NCBI GenBank assembly: GCA_027021615.1 | Contig: JALUTY010000059.1 | Span: 1 to 37,681, forward strand | Source of the DNA: a bacterium | Lineage (GTDB): Bacteria; Desulfobacterota; Deferrisomatia; Deferrisomatales; Deferrisomataceae | DNA: 37,681 nt | Direction of reading: 5' to 3' | In this document: piece by piece, positions 1 through 7,900 of the stretch | Layout of the letters: every line of letters starts with the position of its first letter | How positions within the stretch are numbered: the stretch's first letter is position 1 | Made by a program: the position numbers and the translations under genes | The notes under the pieces: generated by a model | The model's database searches: none | Told to the model about the DNA's origin: nothing | The model's input: the letters and a program-made list of their open reading frames with translations, nothing else

Positions 1-1130
1 GGGAACATGGGGAACAGGCCCGCCACCGTGGCGATGGTGTCGTAATACCCCCACGAGTCCTCCGGGATCGGGTTGAGCCAGGCCCGCTTGGGAAACGCCT
101 CGGCCAGGGCCCGCAGGCGGTCGATGCCTTTGACGTTGGAGCGACGCATCCGCTCCAGGGTACCGTTGGGAATCAGCAGTTCGTAGGGGGCCATGGCCGC
201 GTCGCCCACGATGATCAGCCGGTAGCGTCTGCCGTACTCCCGGATCACCTCGTCGGTGGGCACGAACTCGTCCGCCTCCAGGTCCACGTACAGGTTCTCG
301 TAGATGCAGTTGTGGAAGTAGAAGGCCCGGAAGTCCTTGAAGTGGTTGATCCCGTGGGCCGCGGAGAACAGCCGCTCCGACAGCTCCCGGTACGGCTCCA
401 TGGACCCGCCCGTGTCCAGGGCCAGGATCAGCCGCACCTGGTTCTCCCTCTCCCGGGTGAACACCAGCTCGATCTCGCCGGCGTTGCGGCAGGTCCGATC
501 GATGGTGGCCTCCACGTCCAGAACCTCCTCGCTGCCCGTGTGCCGGAGGTCCCGGAGCTTCTTCAAGGCCACCCCGATCTGGCGCACGTCGAGCGTGAGG
601 TCGTTGCGGAGGTTTCGGTACCTGCGTTGGAACGCCTGGAGCACTGCGCCCCCCCCTCCCCCGCCCTCGGGGTCGAACGAGATGCCGCTGGGGTGGCTGC
701 CCCGGCTCCCGAACGGGCTGGTGCCGCCCGTGCCGATCCAGTGGTGGCCGCCGTGATGAGCCTCCTTCTGGGTCCGGAGCCGGTCCTCCAGCTCCCGCAG
801 CAGCTCCTCCAGGCTGAGCCGACGCATCCGCTCCAGCTCCTCGGGCGGGAGCCGCAGGGGTGAGAGGGGATCGGACAGCCATTCCAGGATCTGCTCCTTG
901 GTGGCCAGGTCGTCGGGCAGGTCCGCCCCCTGGAAGCAGTGGGCGAACGCCTGGTCAAAGGCGTCGTAGTGGGCCACGTCCTTCACCAGGAGGCTCCGGG
1001 CCAGGTAGTAGAAGTCGGTCAGGCTGTCCCGGTGCAGCCCCTTGGCCAGGGCCTCGGTCAAGGCGAGCCACTCGGTGGGGCTCACCGGCACCCCCAGGGC
1101 CTTGAGGGTGTAGAACAGGGGCAGGAACAT
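1..1130 (-). CDS. CoxE-like VWA-domain protein (3' end outside window)
   Basis: The frame is open from ATG 1130 to the window edge, about 376 residues, so the C-terminus is missing. It begins MFLPLFYTLKALGVPVSPTE, as CoxE/YehP-type VWA proteins do, then carries a Gly/His-rich linker (KEAHHGGHHWIGTGG) and a metal-ion-dependent adhesion-site motif, DTGGSM, within LALDTGGSMEPY. Family knowledge: such proteins pair with a MoxR AAA+ ATPase as a metal-insertion or remodelling chaperone. The ATPase gene lies immediately upstream and its stop overlaps an alternative GTG start at 1151. I prefer ATG 1130 because it matches the usual family N-terminus. The client protein is not identifiable here; no CO dehydrogenase genes are in the window. 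Confidence 0.85.
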   Translation of the reverse strand, partial: MFLPLFYTLKALGVPVSPTEWLALTEALAKGLHRDSLTDFYYLARSLLVKDVAHYDAFDQAFAHCFQGADLPDDLATKEQILEWLSDPLSPLRLPPEELERMRRLSLEELLRELEDRLRTQKEAHHGGHHWIGTGGTSPFGSRGSHPSGISFDPEGGGGGGAVLQAFQRRYRNLRNDLTLDVRQIGVALKKLRDLRHTGSEEVLDVEATIDRTCRNAGEIELVFTRERENQVRLILALDTGGSMEPYRELSERLFSAAHGINHFKDFRAFYFHNCIYENLYVDLEADEFVPTDEVIREYGRRYRLIIVGDAAMAPYELLIPNGTLERMRRSNVKGIDRLRALAEAFPKRAWLNPIPEDSWGYYDTIATVAGLFPMF

Positions 1131-1147
1131 GGCCGCGGCCCGGGGCC

Positions 1148-2050
1148 TCACCGGAAGTAACGCCGGCCGGCCGTGCGAACGTCCGCCGGCCGGGACGAAC
1201 GGCGGGCCAGGGTGTCCACGTCCTCTTGGAGCTTGATCAGGGCGCCCAGGAACGGCACCCGGTCCGGGGCCACGGTGCCTTCGTCGGGCAGACGGGCGCC
1301 GCTGGCCAGGAGCACCCGGATCCAGTCCAGGAGCTCCGAGGTGGAGGGCCGCTTCCGCAGGCCCGGCACCCCGCGCAGGGCGAAGAAGACCTGCAGGGCC
1401 CGGGCCAGCAGCGCCTCGGGAAGCCCGGGGAAGTGCACGTCCACGATGGCCCGCATCTGGGCCTCGTCGGGGAAGTCGATGTAGTGAAACACGCACCGCC
1501 GCAGGAACGCGTCGGGCAGCTCTTTTTCCGCGTTGGAGGTCACCACCACCACGGGCCGCTCCCGGGCCTTCACCTCGTCGCCGGTCTCCACCACGACGAA
1601 CCGCATCTCGTCGAGTTCCTGGAGCAGGTCGTTGGGGAACTCGATGTCGGCCTTGTCGACCTCGTCGATCAGCAACACCACCCGCTGGGGGCTCACGAAC
1701 GCCCGGCCCAGGGGGCCCAGCTTGATGTAGCGGCGGATGTCGCGCACGTCGCCGTCGCCGAACCGGGCGTCGTTGAGGCGCTGGACGGTGTCGTACACGT
1801 ACAGGCCGTCGCGGGCCTTGGTGGTGGACTTGACGTTCCACACGATCAGCTCGAGCCCCAGGGCCCGGGCGATGTGGTGGGCCAGCAGGGTCTTGCCCGT
1901 TCCGGGCTCGCCCTTGAGCAGCAGCGGCCGCTCCAGGGCCAGGGCCACGTTCACGGCGTCCTGCAGGGCCCGGGAGGCCACGTAGCCGTCGGTGCCTCGG
2001 AACCGCCGGAACTCGGCGTCGGACAAGGGTCGGTAAGCGGGCTCGTTCAT
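1148..2050 (-). CDS. MoxR-family AAA+ ATPase
   Basis: A 300-residue single-domain AAA+ protein. Walker A is GEPGTGKT (about residues 47-54), Walker B is VLLIDEVDKAD, and sensor-1 is VVVTSNAEKELPDAFLRRC with an arginine finger. Length and motifs fit MoxR/CoxD ATPases, which work with VWA proteins to activate or assemble metalloenzymes in the cytoplasm. The start at ATG 2050 has a GGAG eight bases upstream. The next gene downstream is the VWA partner, overlapping or 17 bp away depending on its start, so the two are translationally coupled. The upstream radical SAM gene ends 49 bp before it. The specific client enzyme is unknown. Confidence 0.93.
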   Translation of the reverse strand: MNEPAYRPLSDAEFRRFRGTDGYVASRALQDAVNVALALERPLLLKGEPGTGKTLLAHHIARALGLELIVWNVKSTTKARDGLYVYDTVQRLNDARFGDGDVRDIRRYIKLGPLGRAFVSPQRVVLLIDEVDKADIEFPNDLLQELDEMRFVVVETGDEVKARERPVVVVTSNAEKELPDAFLRRCVFHYIDFPDEAQMRAIVDVHFPGLPEALLARALQVFFALRGVPGLRKRPSTSELLDWIRVLLASGARLPDEGTVAPDRVPFLGALIKLQEDVDTLARRSSRPADVRTAGRRYFR

Positions 2051-2099
2051 CGGTTTCTCCAGGGATCAGGGGAAGGAGGGCCGGCGGGGCCCAAACGGA

Positions 2100-2999
2100 T
2101 CACAGGGCCCGATGCTCCTCGGGCCGCAGGGGCACCAGGCCGGACCGGGCGGCATCCAGGAGCGCCAGGGCCTCTTCCTTCTCGCCGGGCATGCGCACCT
2201 TCAAGGGAAGGTAGTTGGAGGCGTGGTTGGCCATGAACAGCCCCTGGGTCATGCGGGTGGCGGCCAGCATCTCCCTCAGCTCCTCGAGGAGCTCGGGGGG
2301 CGAGGGCACGTGGTGCTCGCCCCGGGCCACCTGCTCGGCCAGCTCGGTGCCCTCGCACACGATCACCGACAGCGCGCCCACGTAGTCCGGGTCCATGGCG
2401 GTGAGCACCCGTCCGGTCTCCCGGGCGTGCTCCAGGCTCCGGCCCGGCGGCGCGATCCCCAGAAGCACCGTGACCGACAAGAGGATGCCGGCCCGCCGGA
2501 TCCGGCGGGCCGCCTCGATCATCTGGGCCGAGTCGGAGTCCTTCCTGACGTACCGCAGGGTCTCGTCGTCCCCGCTCTCCAGGCCCAGGTACAGGATGCC
2601 CAGGCCGTTCTCCCGGAGCCAGCGAAGGTCCTCGTCGGTCTTCTTCCGCACGGCCCGGGCCGTGGTGTAGGCGCCCACCCGTTCCACCCAGGGGAGCTTC
2701 TTGCGGATCGCCGGCAGCAGCCACCACCACTCCCGCATGGGCATGATCAGGGCGTCGCCGTCGGCCACGAACAGCCGCCTCACCCCCGGGTACAGGCGGG
2801 CCGCCTTGTCCAGGTCGGCCTCGATCACGGCGCGGTCCTTGATCCGGAACCGGCCCTTGGTCTTGTAGCTCACGCAGAAGGTACACCGGTTGTGGGCGCA
2901 CCCCACCGTGGCCTGCAGGATGATCGAGCGGGCCTCGCTCGGCGGCCGGTAGATCGGCCCCACGTAGTCCAGGGTCTCGGAAGTCCAAAGGGAAGACAT
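2100..2999 (-). CDS. radical SAM protein
   Basis: A 299-residue radical SAM enzyme. The cluster motif is C-x4-C-x2-C (GCAHNRCTFC, about residues 34-43), the spacing seen in a subset of radical SAM proteins rather than the classical CxxxCxxC. GDETLRYVRKDS-like segments and a SAM-binding LGLESGDDE follow. It probably binds one [4Fe-4S] cluster and generates a 5'-deoxyadenosyl radical; the substrate is unknown. The gene heads the operon with the MoxR and VWA genes, so a role in maturing the same target is possible but is inference. Start ATG 2999 has no Shine-Dalgarno: a tandem 7-bp repeat begins 11 bases upstream, so the 5' untranslated region is made of repeat DNA. Confidence 0.85.
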   Translation of the reverse strand: MSSLWTSETLDYVGPIYRPPSEARSIILQATVGCAHNRCTFCVSYKTKGRFRIKDRAVIEADLDKAARLYPGVRRLFVADGDALIMPMREWWWLLPAIRKKLPWVERVGAYTTARAVRKKTDEDLRWLRENGLGILYLGLESGDDETLRYVRKDSDSAQMIEAARRIRRAGILLSVTVLLGIAPPGRSLEHARETGRVLTAMDPDYVGALSVIVCEGTELAEQVARGEHHVPSPPELLEELREMLAATRMTQGLFMANHASNYLPLKVRMPGEKEEALALLDAARSGLVPLRPEEHRAL

Positions 3000-3009
3000 G
3001 GGTTTGTTT

Positions 3010-3065
3010 GGTCTCCGGTCTCCGGTCTCCGGTCGTCGGTCTCCGGTCGTCGGTCGCTGGTTCTT
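3010..3065 (+). repeat. tandem heptamer array 1 (GGTCTCC/GGTCGTC)
   Basis: Eight consecutive 7-bp units in perfect register: GGTCTCC three times, GGTCGTC, GGTCTCC, GGTCGTC, GGTCGCT, GGTTCTT. The array lies directly upstream of the radical SAM start. The 440-bp gap 3000-3443 also holds two more units at 3270-3283 (GGTCGTC, GGTCGAA) and the opposed array at 3389-3423. Otherwise I see no gene in this gap. Confidence 0.9.
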
Positions 3066-3388
3066 GATCGCCCGTCATGGGTCCGGCCTGCCGGGGTGGG
3101 TTCGAGGGCCTTCCCTCCCCCAGGCTCTGCGGGTGGAACGCTCCGGTACGGCTCCCACCGACGACCGAAATCATAAATCGTTTTCTACTGGGGGGAAAGC
3201 CGCGTACCCTTGACACGGGAGGGGGTTATGGGAAACAACGTCTACTCCGGTCAGGTTTTCCGGCAACCTGGTCGTCGGTCGAAACCGATGAACCCCGAAG
3301 ATCCCGGCCCGGCGCCGAGACCCCGGGGGGCCATGGGGCCTGCCGGGCAGCCCGGCAACGGCCCAGAAACGCCGACGGTCCACGAACT

Positions 3389-3423
3389 CTCGACCGATGA
3401 CCGTCGACTGGCGACCGTCGACC
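3389..3423 (-). repeat. tandem heptamer array 2, inverted orientation
   Basis: On the minus strand this reads GGTCGAC, GGTCGCC, AGTCGAC, GGTCATC, GGTCGAG: five 7-bp units of the family seen at 3010-3065 but in opposite orientation. It ends 20 bp before the Crp/Fnr start codon. Its presence argues against extending that reading frame upstream. Confidence 0.8.
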
Positions 3424-3443
3424 AAGACCACTGGGAGGCGCCG

Positions 3444-4133
3444 ATGGAGGTCACCCCGAAGGAACTGCGCGGAATTCCCCTTTTTGCCGGTCTTGACGAG
3501 ACCCAGCTTGAGCGGGTCCGGGCGATCGCCCGGGTGGTGGAGGTCAAGCGGCGGGACGTGATCTTCCGGGAGGGGGACCCGGTGGAGGGAATCTTCATCC
3601 TGCTCCGGGGCAGGGTGAAGCTTTACCGGCTCGGTGCGGACGGACGCGAGCACATCCTCCACGTGGTCCGGCCGGGTCAGACCTTTGCCGAGGCGGCCGT
3701 GTTCATGCCCGGGGGCTACCCTGCCTTTGCCGAGGCCCTGGAGAAGTCCCGGGCGCTGCTGCTGCCCAAGGCGGCGTTCATGGGGCTGCTGCGGGACGAC
3801 CCCGCCATCAGCCTGGCCATGATCGCGGCCCTCAGCCGCTACCTGCGCCAGTTCGTGGACCGGATCGAGGATCTGTCCCTCAAGGACGTGCCCGCGCGCC
3901 TGGCCCGGTGGTTCCTCTCGACCTCGCGGGAGAAGGGCCGCGACTTCTGGGACCTGGACATCACCAAGGCCGAGCTGGCCAGCCAGCTGGGCACCGCGGG
4001 CGAGACCCTGTCGCGCACCTTGCGGAAGTTCCGGGAGGCCGGGTGGATCGAGGTCCGGGGCCGGTTCGTGAAGATCCTGGACCGGGGGGCCCTGGAGGCG
4101 GTGGCCGAGGGTGGGGAAACCGGCCTTCGTTGA
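3444..4133 (+). CDS. Crp/Fnr-family transcriptional regulator
   Basis: A 229-residue regulator with a cNMP-type beta-roll sensor (residues 12-110), a long dimerisation helix (118-145) and a winged HTH (about 148-212). The recognition helix contains E187-T-L-S-R191, the E-xx-SR pattern by which FNR reads TTGAT half-sites. The N-terminus lacks the cysteine cluster of oxygen-sensing FNR, so the signal is probably another ligand (HcpR/DNR-like is one option). I chose ATG 3444 because GGGAGG lies 5 bases upstream and the open frame before it runs through heptamer repeats. A perfect FNR-type box overlaps the stop codon and faces the next gene, so this protein may control its downstream neighbours. 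Confidence 0.9.
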   Translation: MEVTPKELRGIPLFAGLDETQLERVRAIARVVEVKRRDVIFREGDPVEGIFILLRGRVKLYRLGADGREHILHVVRPGQTFAEAAVFMPGGYPAFAEALEKSRALLLPKAAFMGLLRDDPAISLAMIAALSRYLRQFVDRIEDLSLKDVPARLARWFLSTSREKGRDFWDLDITKAELASQLGTAGETLSRTLRKFREAGWIEVRGRFVKILDRGALEAVAEGGETGLR

Positions 4134-4177
4134 TCCCGATCAAAGCAGGAGCCGGAACACGGGGTACAATGGAGGGC
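4130..4177 (+). promoter_or_regulatory. class II FNR/Crp-type promoter
   Basis: TTGATCCCGATCAA at 4130-4143 is a perfect TTGAT-N4-ATCAA palindrome that overlaps the regulator's stop codon. A -10 hexamer, TACAAT, lies at 4165-4170. A start about 7 bases further on, near 4177, would place the box centre at about -40.5, the position of class II FNR/CRP-activated promoters. There is no good -35 element, as expected for an activated promoter. It would drive the zinc-ribbon and ferredoxin genes. The binding protein is inferred from the E-xx-SR helix of the adjacent regulator. Confidence 0.75.
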
Positions 4178-4230
4178 GAGAACGCGGCACCGGCCCCCGG
4201 GCCGGGCCGACAGCCCCCAAGGAGATCGCC

Positions 4231-4794
4231 ATGAGCAAGTGCCCCGGCCAAGACACCCAGATGTGGGGCCACGACGCCATCTTCGACGTGGAGTGCCCCA
4301 AGTGCCACAATCTGATCGAGTTTTTCAAGGACGAGGTCCGCCGCCGGTGCAAGAGCTGCGGGGAGGTGGTGTTCAACGACCGCATGGACCTGGGATGCGC
4401 CAAGTGGTGCCCCTCGGCCACCTCGTGCGTGGGCCCCGACGCCGTGAAGGCCATCGAGCTCTCTGAGGCCCGCAAGGCCCGGCGGGAGGACCTTCGGCTG
4501 CTGCTGGATCAGGTGCCCGAGTCCCAGACCGAGGTGCGAGCGCTGTTCAAGACCCTGTTCTCGGAGTACCGGGGCGAGGACCGGGTGTTCGACACCAACC
4601 GCCTTTACACGGTGCAGGAGCGCGACCCGGAGCTGTTCGAACGGGCCACGGCCGCGTTCCAGGCGTTCCTCCGGGCCAAGCAGGCCCTGGCCAGCCGGGA
4701 GGCCCAGGCTCGGGCCCGCACCGAGGAGATGCTGCGCCACGACCAGCGGCGAAAGAAGCCCCAGGCCTCCCCGGAGCACCGAGAAGGGGCTTGA
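4231..4794 (+). CDS. cysteine-rich zinc-ribbon protein, unknown function
   Basis: A 187-residue protein. The N-terminal third is cysteine-rich: C4, a C22-x2-C25 / C40-x2-C43 zinc-ribbon-like pair, then C56, C60 and C66 in LGCAKWCPSATSC. The C-terminal two thirds is charged and helical. I recognise the pattern from deltaproteobacterial genomes, where similar proteins are called cytosolic protein or phosphohydrolase, but there is no catalytic HD motif here. It may bind zinc or an FeS cluster. AAGGAG at 4219-4224 fixes the start at ATG 4231. It sits between a Crp/Fnr regulator and a ferredoxin, behind an FNR-type promoter, suggesting a redox or nitrosative-stress role. That role is inference. 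Confidence 0.8.
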   Translation: MSKCPGQDTQMWGHDAIFDVECPKCHNLIEFFKDEVRRRCKSCGEVVFNDRMDLGCAKWCPSATSCVGPDAVKAIELSEARKARREDLRLLLDQVPESQTEVRALFKTLFSEYRGEDRVFDTNRLYTVQERDPELFERATAAFQAFLRAKQALASREAQARARTEEMLRHDQRRKKPQASPEHREGA

Positions 4795-4873
4795 CAGACC
4801 CGGGAGGGGTGAGCCATCCTGCCGCCCGTGTCCGGGCCCCAGGCCCAGAAACCAAAGCGGAAGGAGGACGAAA

Positions 4874-5053
4874 ATGGCGTATGTGATTCTCGACAAGTGC
4901 GAAAAGTGCGGCGACTGCGTGGACGAGTGCCCCGTCGAGGCGATCACCGAGGGCGAGGACAAGTACGTGATCGACCCCGACGTGTGCGTGGACTGCGGCA
5001 CCTGCGCCGAGGTCTGCCCCGTGGACGCCCCGGTGCCCGAGGACGAGGCCTAG
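4874..5053 (+). CDS. 2[4Fe-4S] ferredoxin
   Basis: A 59-residue clostridial-type ferredoxin with two full cluster motifs: C9-x2-C12-x2-C15-x3-C19-P and C38-x2-C41-x2-C44-x3-C48-P. It is very acidic, with a tail of PVPEDEA. AAGGAGG at 4861-4867 precedes ATG 4874 by 6 bases. It is a soluble low-potential electron carrier. It lies 79 bp after the zinc-ribbon gene, probably in the same transcript, and is followed by a strong terminator. It is the only stand-alone ferredoxin in the window, so it could serve the AORs encoded 11 kb away, but nothing in the sequence links them directly. Confidence 0.95.
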   Translation: MAYVILDKCEKCGDCVDECPVEAITEGEDKYVIDPDVCVDCGTCAEVCPVDAPVPEDEA

Positions 5054-5077
5054 CCCGGCCCCCGTCGCCGGAGGAAG

Positions 5078-5107
5078 AGCCGGGGTCCCCTGTGGCCCCG
5101 GCTTTTT
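5078..5107 (+). terminator. intrinsic terminator after ferredoxin
   Basis: Perfect 8-bp stem AGCCGGGG (5078-5085) and CCCCGGCT (5096-5103), with a 10-nt loop, runs into a T-tract at 5103-5107. It closes the regulator / zinc-ribbon / ferredoxin unit. Confidence 0.9.
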
Positions 5108-5138
5108 CGTAACCCGGCGCCTCCCCGGTCAGGAGCAG

Positions 5139-5262
5139 ATGAACCCAAATCCACGGTCCCGTGCCTGCGCCGCGGATCTCGGCGCCCGGCTTCCCGACCG
5201 GCCGAAAGCAGGCCCCTTGCCCCTCCCCCCGAAGATCGTACCCATCTTTCCGCCCGGTTGAT
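5139..5262 (-). repeat. dispersed intergenic repeat R2, copy A
   Basis: Read on the minus strand, this 124-bp stretch matches the plus-strand copy at 9971-10100 along its length. Shared blocks include GAAGCCGGGCG, a GCGCAGGCAC block followed by GGACCG, and a GGGCAAG...CCTGC core. A shorter relative lies at 8924-9000. The copy fills the space between the ferredoxin terminator and hypF, so hypF expression must start in or read through it. There is no coding capacity in it that I credit. Confidence 0.75.
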
Positions 5263-5272
5263 CGTTCGATCC

Positions 5273-7600
5273 ATGGCCGATCGCGAGCTCGTCCGCCGAT
5301 TCTTCCGGGTCCAGGGGATCGTCCAGGGGGTGGGGTTTCGGCCCTTCGTGGCCCGCACCGCCCGGGGCCTGGGCCTCGCCGGCCACGTGGAGAACACGAC
5401 CCGGGGCGTGGAGGTGGAGGTCCAGGGTCCGACCCGGCAGGTCGAGGCGTTCCGCCGGACTCTCCTGGAGCGTCCCCCGCCCATGGCCCGGATCCTGGCC
5501 TTCCACGAGGAGCCTCGCCCGGCCCGCCCCGGGGCGGGATTCGAGATCCGGGCCAGCCGGGAGGACCCGGTGGCCGCGGCCGTGGTGCCCCCCGACATCG
5601 CCACCTGCCCCGCCTGTCTGCAAGAGCTGTTCGATCCGGCGGACCGCCGGCACGGCTACCCCTTCCTGAACTGCACGGACTGCGGCCCCCGGTACACGAT
5701 CATCGCGGCGCTGCCCTATGACCGGACCCGCACCTCCATGGCCGGGTTTGCGATGTGCGACCGGTGCCGGGCCGAGTACGAGGACCCCGACTCACGCCGG
5801 TTCCACGCCCAGCCCAACGCCTGCCCCGAGTGCGGGCCGAGCCTGTCGCTTCTGGACGGGCAGGGTTCGACCTTGGCAGATGACCCCCTCGACGGAGCGG
5901 TGGAGACGGTCCGGCGGGGAGGGATCCTGGCCCTGCTGGGGCTGGGAGGGTTCCATCTGGTGTGCGACCCCTTCTGCGAGGCCGCGGTGGCCGAGCTGCG
6001 GCGACGCAAGCACCGGCCCGCCAAGCCGTTCGCCCTGATGGTGCCGGACCTGGACGCGGCCCAGGCCCTGGCCCGGGTGCCTTCGGAGGCCGAGGCCCTG
6101 CTCACCGGGCCCGAGGCTCCGATCGTTCTCGTGCCTGCGCGGCCGGGGGCGGGTTTGGCTCCGTCGGTGGCGCCGGGCCAGGACCGGGTCGGCCTGTTCC
6201 TGCCCTACACCCCCCTGCACCACCTGCTGTTCCGGCGAGGAGGGTTCCGGGCCCTGGTGATGACCAGCGGCAACCGCAGCGACGAGCCGATCCTGGCCTC
6301 GTGGGACGAGGCCAGGGACCGGCTGGCCGGGGTGGCGGACCGGTACCTGGTCCACGACCGCCCGATCCTCCACCGGGTGGACGACAGCGTGGCAAAGACC
6401 ACGGCCCAGGGCCCTATTTTGATCCGCCGCGCCCGGGGCTACGCCCCGGCTCCGATTCCCCTGGCCAACCCCTCGGGCCGGGTCCTCCTGGGCCTGGGCG
6501 CGGAGCTGGCCAACACCTTCTGCGTGGCGCGGGGCGAGTTCGCCTACCCGGGACCCCACGTGGGGGACCTCAAGAACACCGAGGTGGAGCAGGGGTACCG
6601 CCGGGGAATCCGGCACCTGCTGGACCTCCTGCGGGTGGAGCCCCAGGTGGTCGTGCGGGACCTCCACCCGGGGTACCGCTCGAGCCGGTACGCCCAGACC
6701 TGGGCGGCTCGGGGGGCAGCCGTGGTGGAGGTGCAGCACCACGAGGCCCACGCCGCGGCCGTGATGGCCGAGCACGCCGTATGGGACCGGGACGCCCTGG
6801 TGCTGACCCTGGACGGGCTCGGCTACGGCCCCGACGGGACCCTGTGGGGGGGAGAGATCCTTGCGGGCCGACCCGGGGCCTACCGCAGGGTGGGCCACCT
6901 GGCCCGGGTGCCCCAGCCGGGGGGGGACCGGGCGGCGCGGGAGCCCTGGCGGATGGCGGCAAGCCACCTGCGACGGGCGATGGGGGCTGCCTGGGTCCGC
7001 TTGGACCTCCCCTGCTTCGCAGACCTCTCGCCGGTGCTTCGCGACGGGCTCGAACGCATGATGGAGCGGGGGGTGAACGCGCCGCTCACCTCCTCGTGCG
7101 GCCGGCTGTTCGACGCGGCCGCCGCCATCCTCGGGTTCCGGGGAGCCATGAGCTACTCGGCCCAGGCCCCCATGGAGCTGGAGGCGCTCGCGGCCCGGGC
7201 CGCCGGCCCGGCCCCGGCCTACCCCGACGGGGAGGTGCGAAGAGAGGGGGAGGTCTGGGTCCTGGACCCGGCACCCCTCGTGCGGGCCCTGGCCGAGGAG
7301 GCCGCCGCGGGGGGCGACGTGCCCCGGGCCGCCTTGGGGTTCCACCGGGCCCTGGCCCAGCTGTTCGCACGCGGGGTCGAGGCTGTTGCCGAGACCGAGG
7401 GAGTAGGAGAGGTGTTCCTGGCCGGGGGCTGCCTGCAGAACGCGGTGTTCCTCGAGCTCCTGTACGGGGAGCTGGAGCGCCGGGGGCTCGCCCCCCGCCT
7501 CCCCCGGATCCTTCCCCCCAACGACGGGGCCATCTCGTACGGCCAGTGCGCCTGGGCCGCGGCCCACCTCGGCGGCGTGACGGACCCCCAACCCGGCTAG
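5273..7600 (+). CDS. hypF: carbamoyltransferase HypF ([NiFe]-hydrogenase maturation)
   Basis: A 775-residue protein with the full HypF architecture. An acylphosphatase domain comes first (residues 10-95, with VQGVGFRPFV). Two zinc fingers follow (C112/C115/C134/C137 and C162/C165/C184/C187), then a YrdC/Sua5-like domain and a Kae1/TobZ-like carbamoyltransferase domain with the HHEAHAAAV metal motif. HypF uses carbamoyl phosphate and ATP to carbamoylate HypE, which provides the cyanide ligands of the NiFe site. I chose ATG 5273; an in-frame TTG at 5258 is possible, and neither has a Shine-Dalgarno. No other hyp or hydrogenase genes are in the window. The stop codon TAG lies within the first four bases of an inverted-repeat element. 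Confidence 0.96.
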   Translation: MADRELVRRFFRVQGIVQGVGFRPFVARTARGLGLAGHVENTTRGVEVEVQGPTRQVEAFRRTLLERPPPMARILAFHEEPRPARPGAGFEIRASREDPVAAAVVPPDIATCPACLQELFDPADRRHGYPFLNCTDCGPRYTIIAALPYDRTRTSMAGFAMCDRCRAEYEDPDSRRFHAQPNACPECGPSLSLLDGQGSTLADDPLDGAVETVRRGGILALLGLGGFHLVCDPFCEAAVAELRRRKHRPAKPFALMVPDLDAAQALARVPSEAEALLTGPEAPIVLVPARPGAGLAPSVAPGQDRVGLFLPYTPLHHLLFRRGGFRALVMTSGNRSDEPILASWDEARDRLAGVADRYLVHDRPILHRVDDSVAKTTAQGPILIRRARGYAPAPIPLANPSGRVLLGLGAELANTFCVARGEFAYPGPHVGDLKNTEVEQGYRRGIRHLLDLLRVEPQVVVRDLHPGYRSSRYAQTWAARGAAVVEVQHHEAHAAAVMAEHAVWDRDALVLTLDGLGYGPDGTLWGGEILAGRPGAYRRVGHLARVPQPGGDRAAREPWRMAASHLRRAMGAAWVRLDLPCFADLSPVLRDGLERMMERGVNAPLTSSCGRLFDAAAAILGFRGAMSYSAQAPMELEALAARAAGPAPAYPDGEVRREGEVWVLDPAPLVRALAEEAAAGGDVPRAALGFHRALAQLFARGVEAVAETEGVGEVFLAGGCLQNAVFLELLYGELERRGLAPRLPRILPPNDGAISYGQCAWAAAHLGGVTDPQPG

Positions 7601-7844
7601 CGTTCCGTTTCGCAAAAAACATGCGGATCGCGGCGGTGGGGCTGGGGGCTCCGACGAAGCGCGACGGCCGAGCAGCCCGGGCCGCCCGGCGCCAGGGGAG
7701 CAGCCGCAGCGCGTGCCCTCACGCGCCGCAGCGGACCGCGCCGAGGCGGCCCCTGCGAGGCCGTTCAGCGAAGGAGGGGCCCCCAGCCCCACTCCCTGGG
7801 AAAACCGCGAAATTTCCGAAACACGACACTGGAATGCGGGCTAG
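7597..7844. mobile_element. 248-bp MITE-like inverted-repeat element
   Basis: CTAG at 7597-7600 and CTAG at 7841-7844 bound an extended dyad. Inward matches: GTTTCG near both ends; TGGGGCTGGGGGC (7637-7649) against its exact complement (7779-7791); CGGCC (7665-7669) against 7759-7763; GCAG and GGGCCGCC (7672-7686, with a 3-nt bulge) against 7745-7756; CGGCGC; and an apical hairpin GCGCGTG/CACGCGC (7709-7726). The whole can fold into one long interrupted stem. The right terminus, read inward, begins CTAGCCCGCATT, the same 12-mer that opens the IS-like end at 37562. No transposase is present, so this is a non-autonomous element or remnant. It fills the 300-bp gap between the convergent hypF and patatin genes. 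Confidence 0.75.
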
Positions 7845-7900
7845 AAGATCGGCGCGATTCATCGGCGGGGAGGGGCGGCAGCTCCTATAAGACCTCCGGG

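Noticed and set aside
3010-3065. Heptamer arrays as a CRISPR
   Set aside because: Units are 7 bp, directly adjacent, with no spacers and no cas genes nearby.
3210-3443. Upstream extension of the Crp/Fnr frame, and TTGACA at 3210-3215 as a promoter
   Set aside because: The extension is made of heptamer repeats and has no family similarity. No matching -10 lies 16-18 bp after TTGACA.
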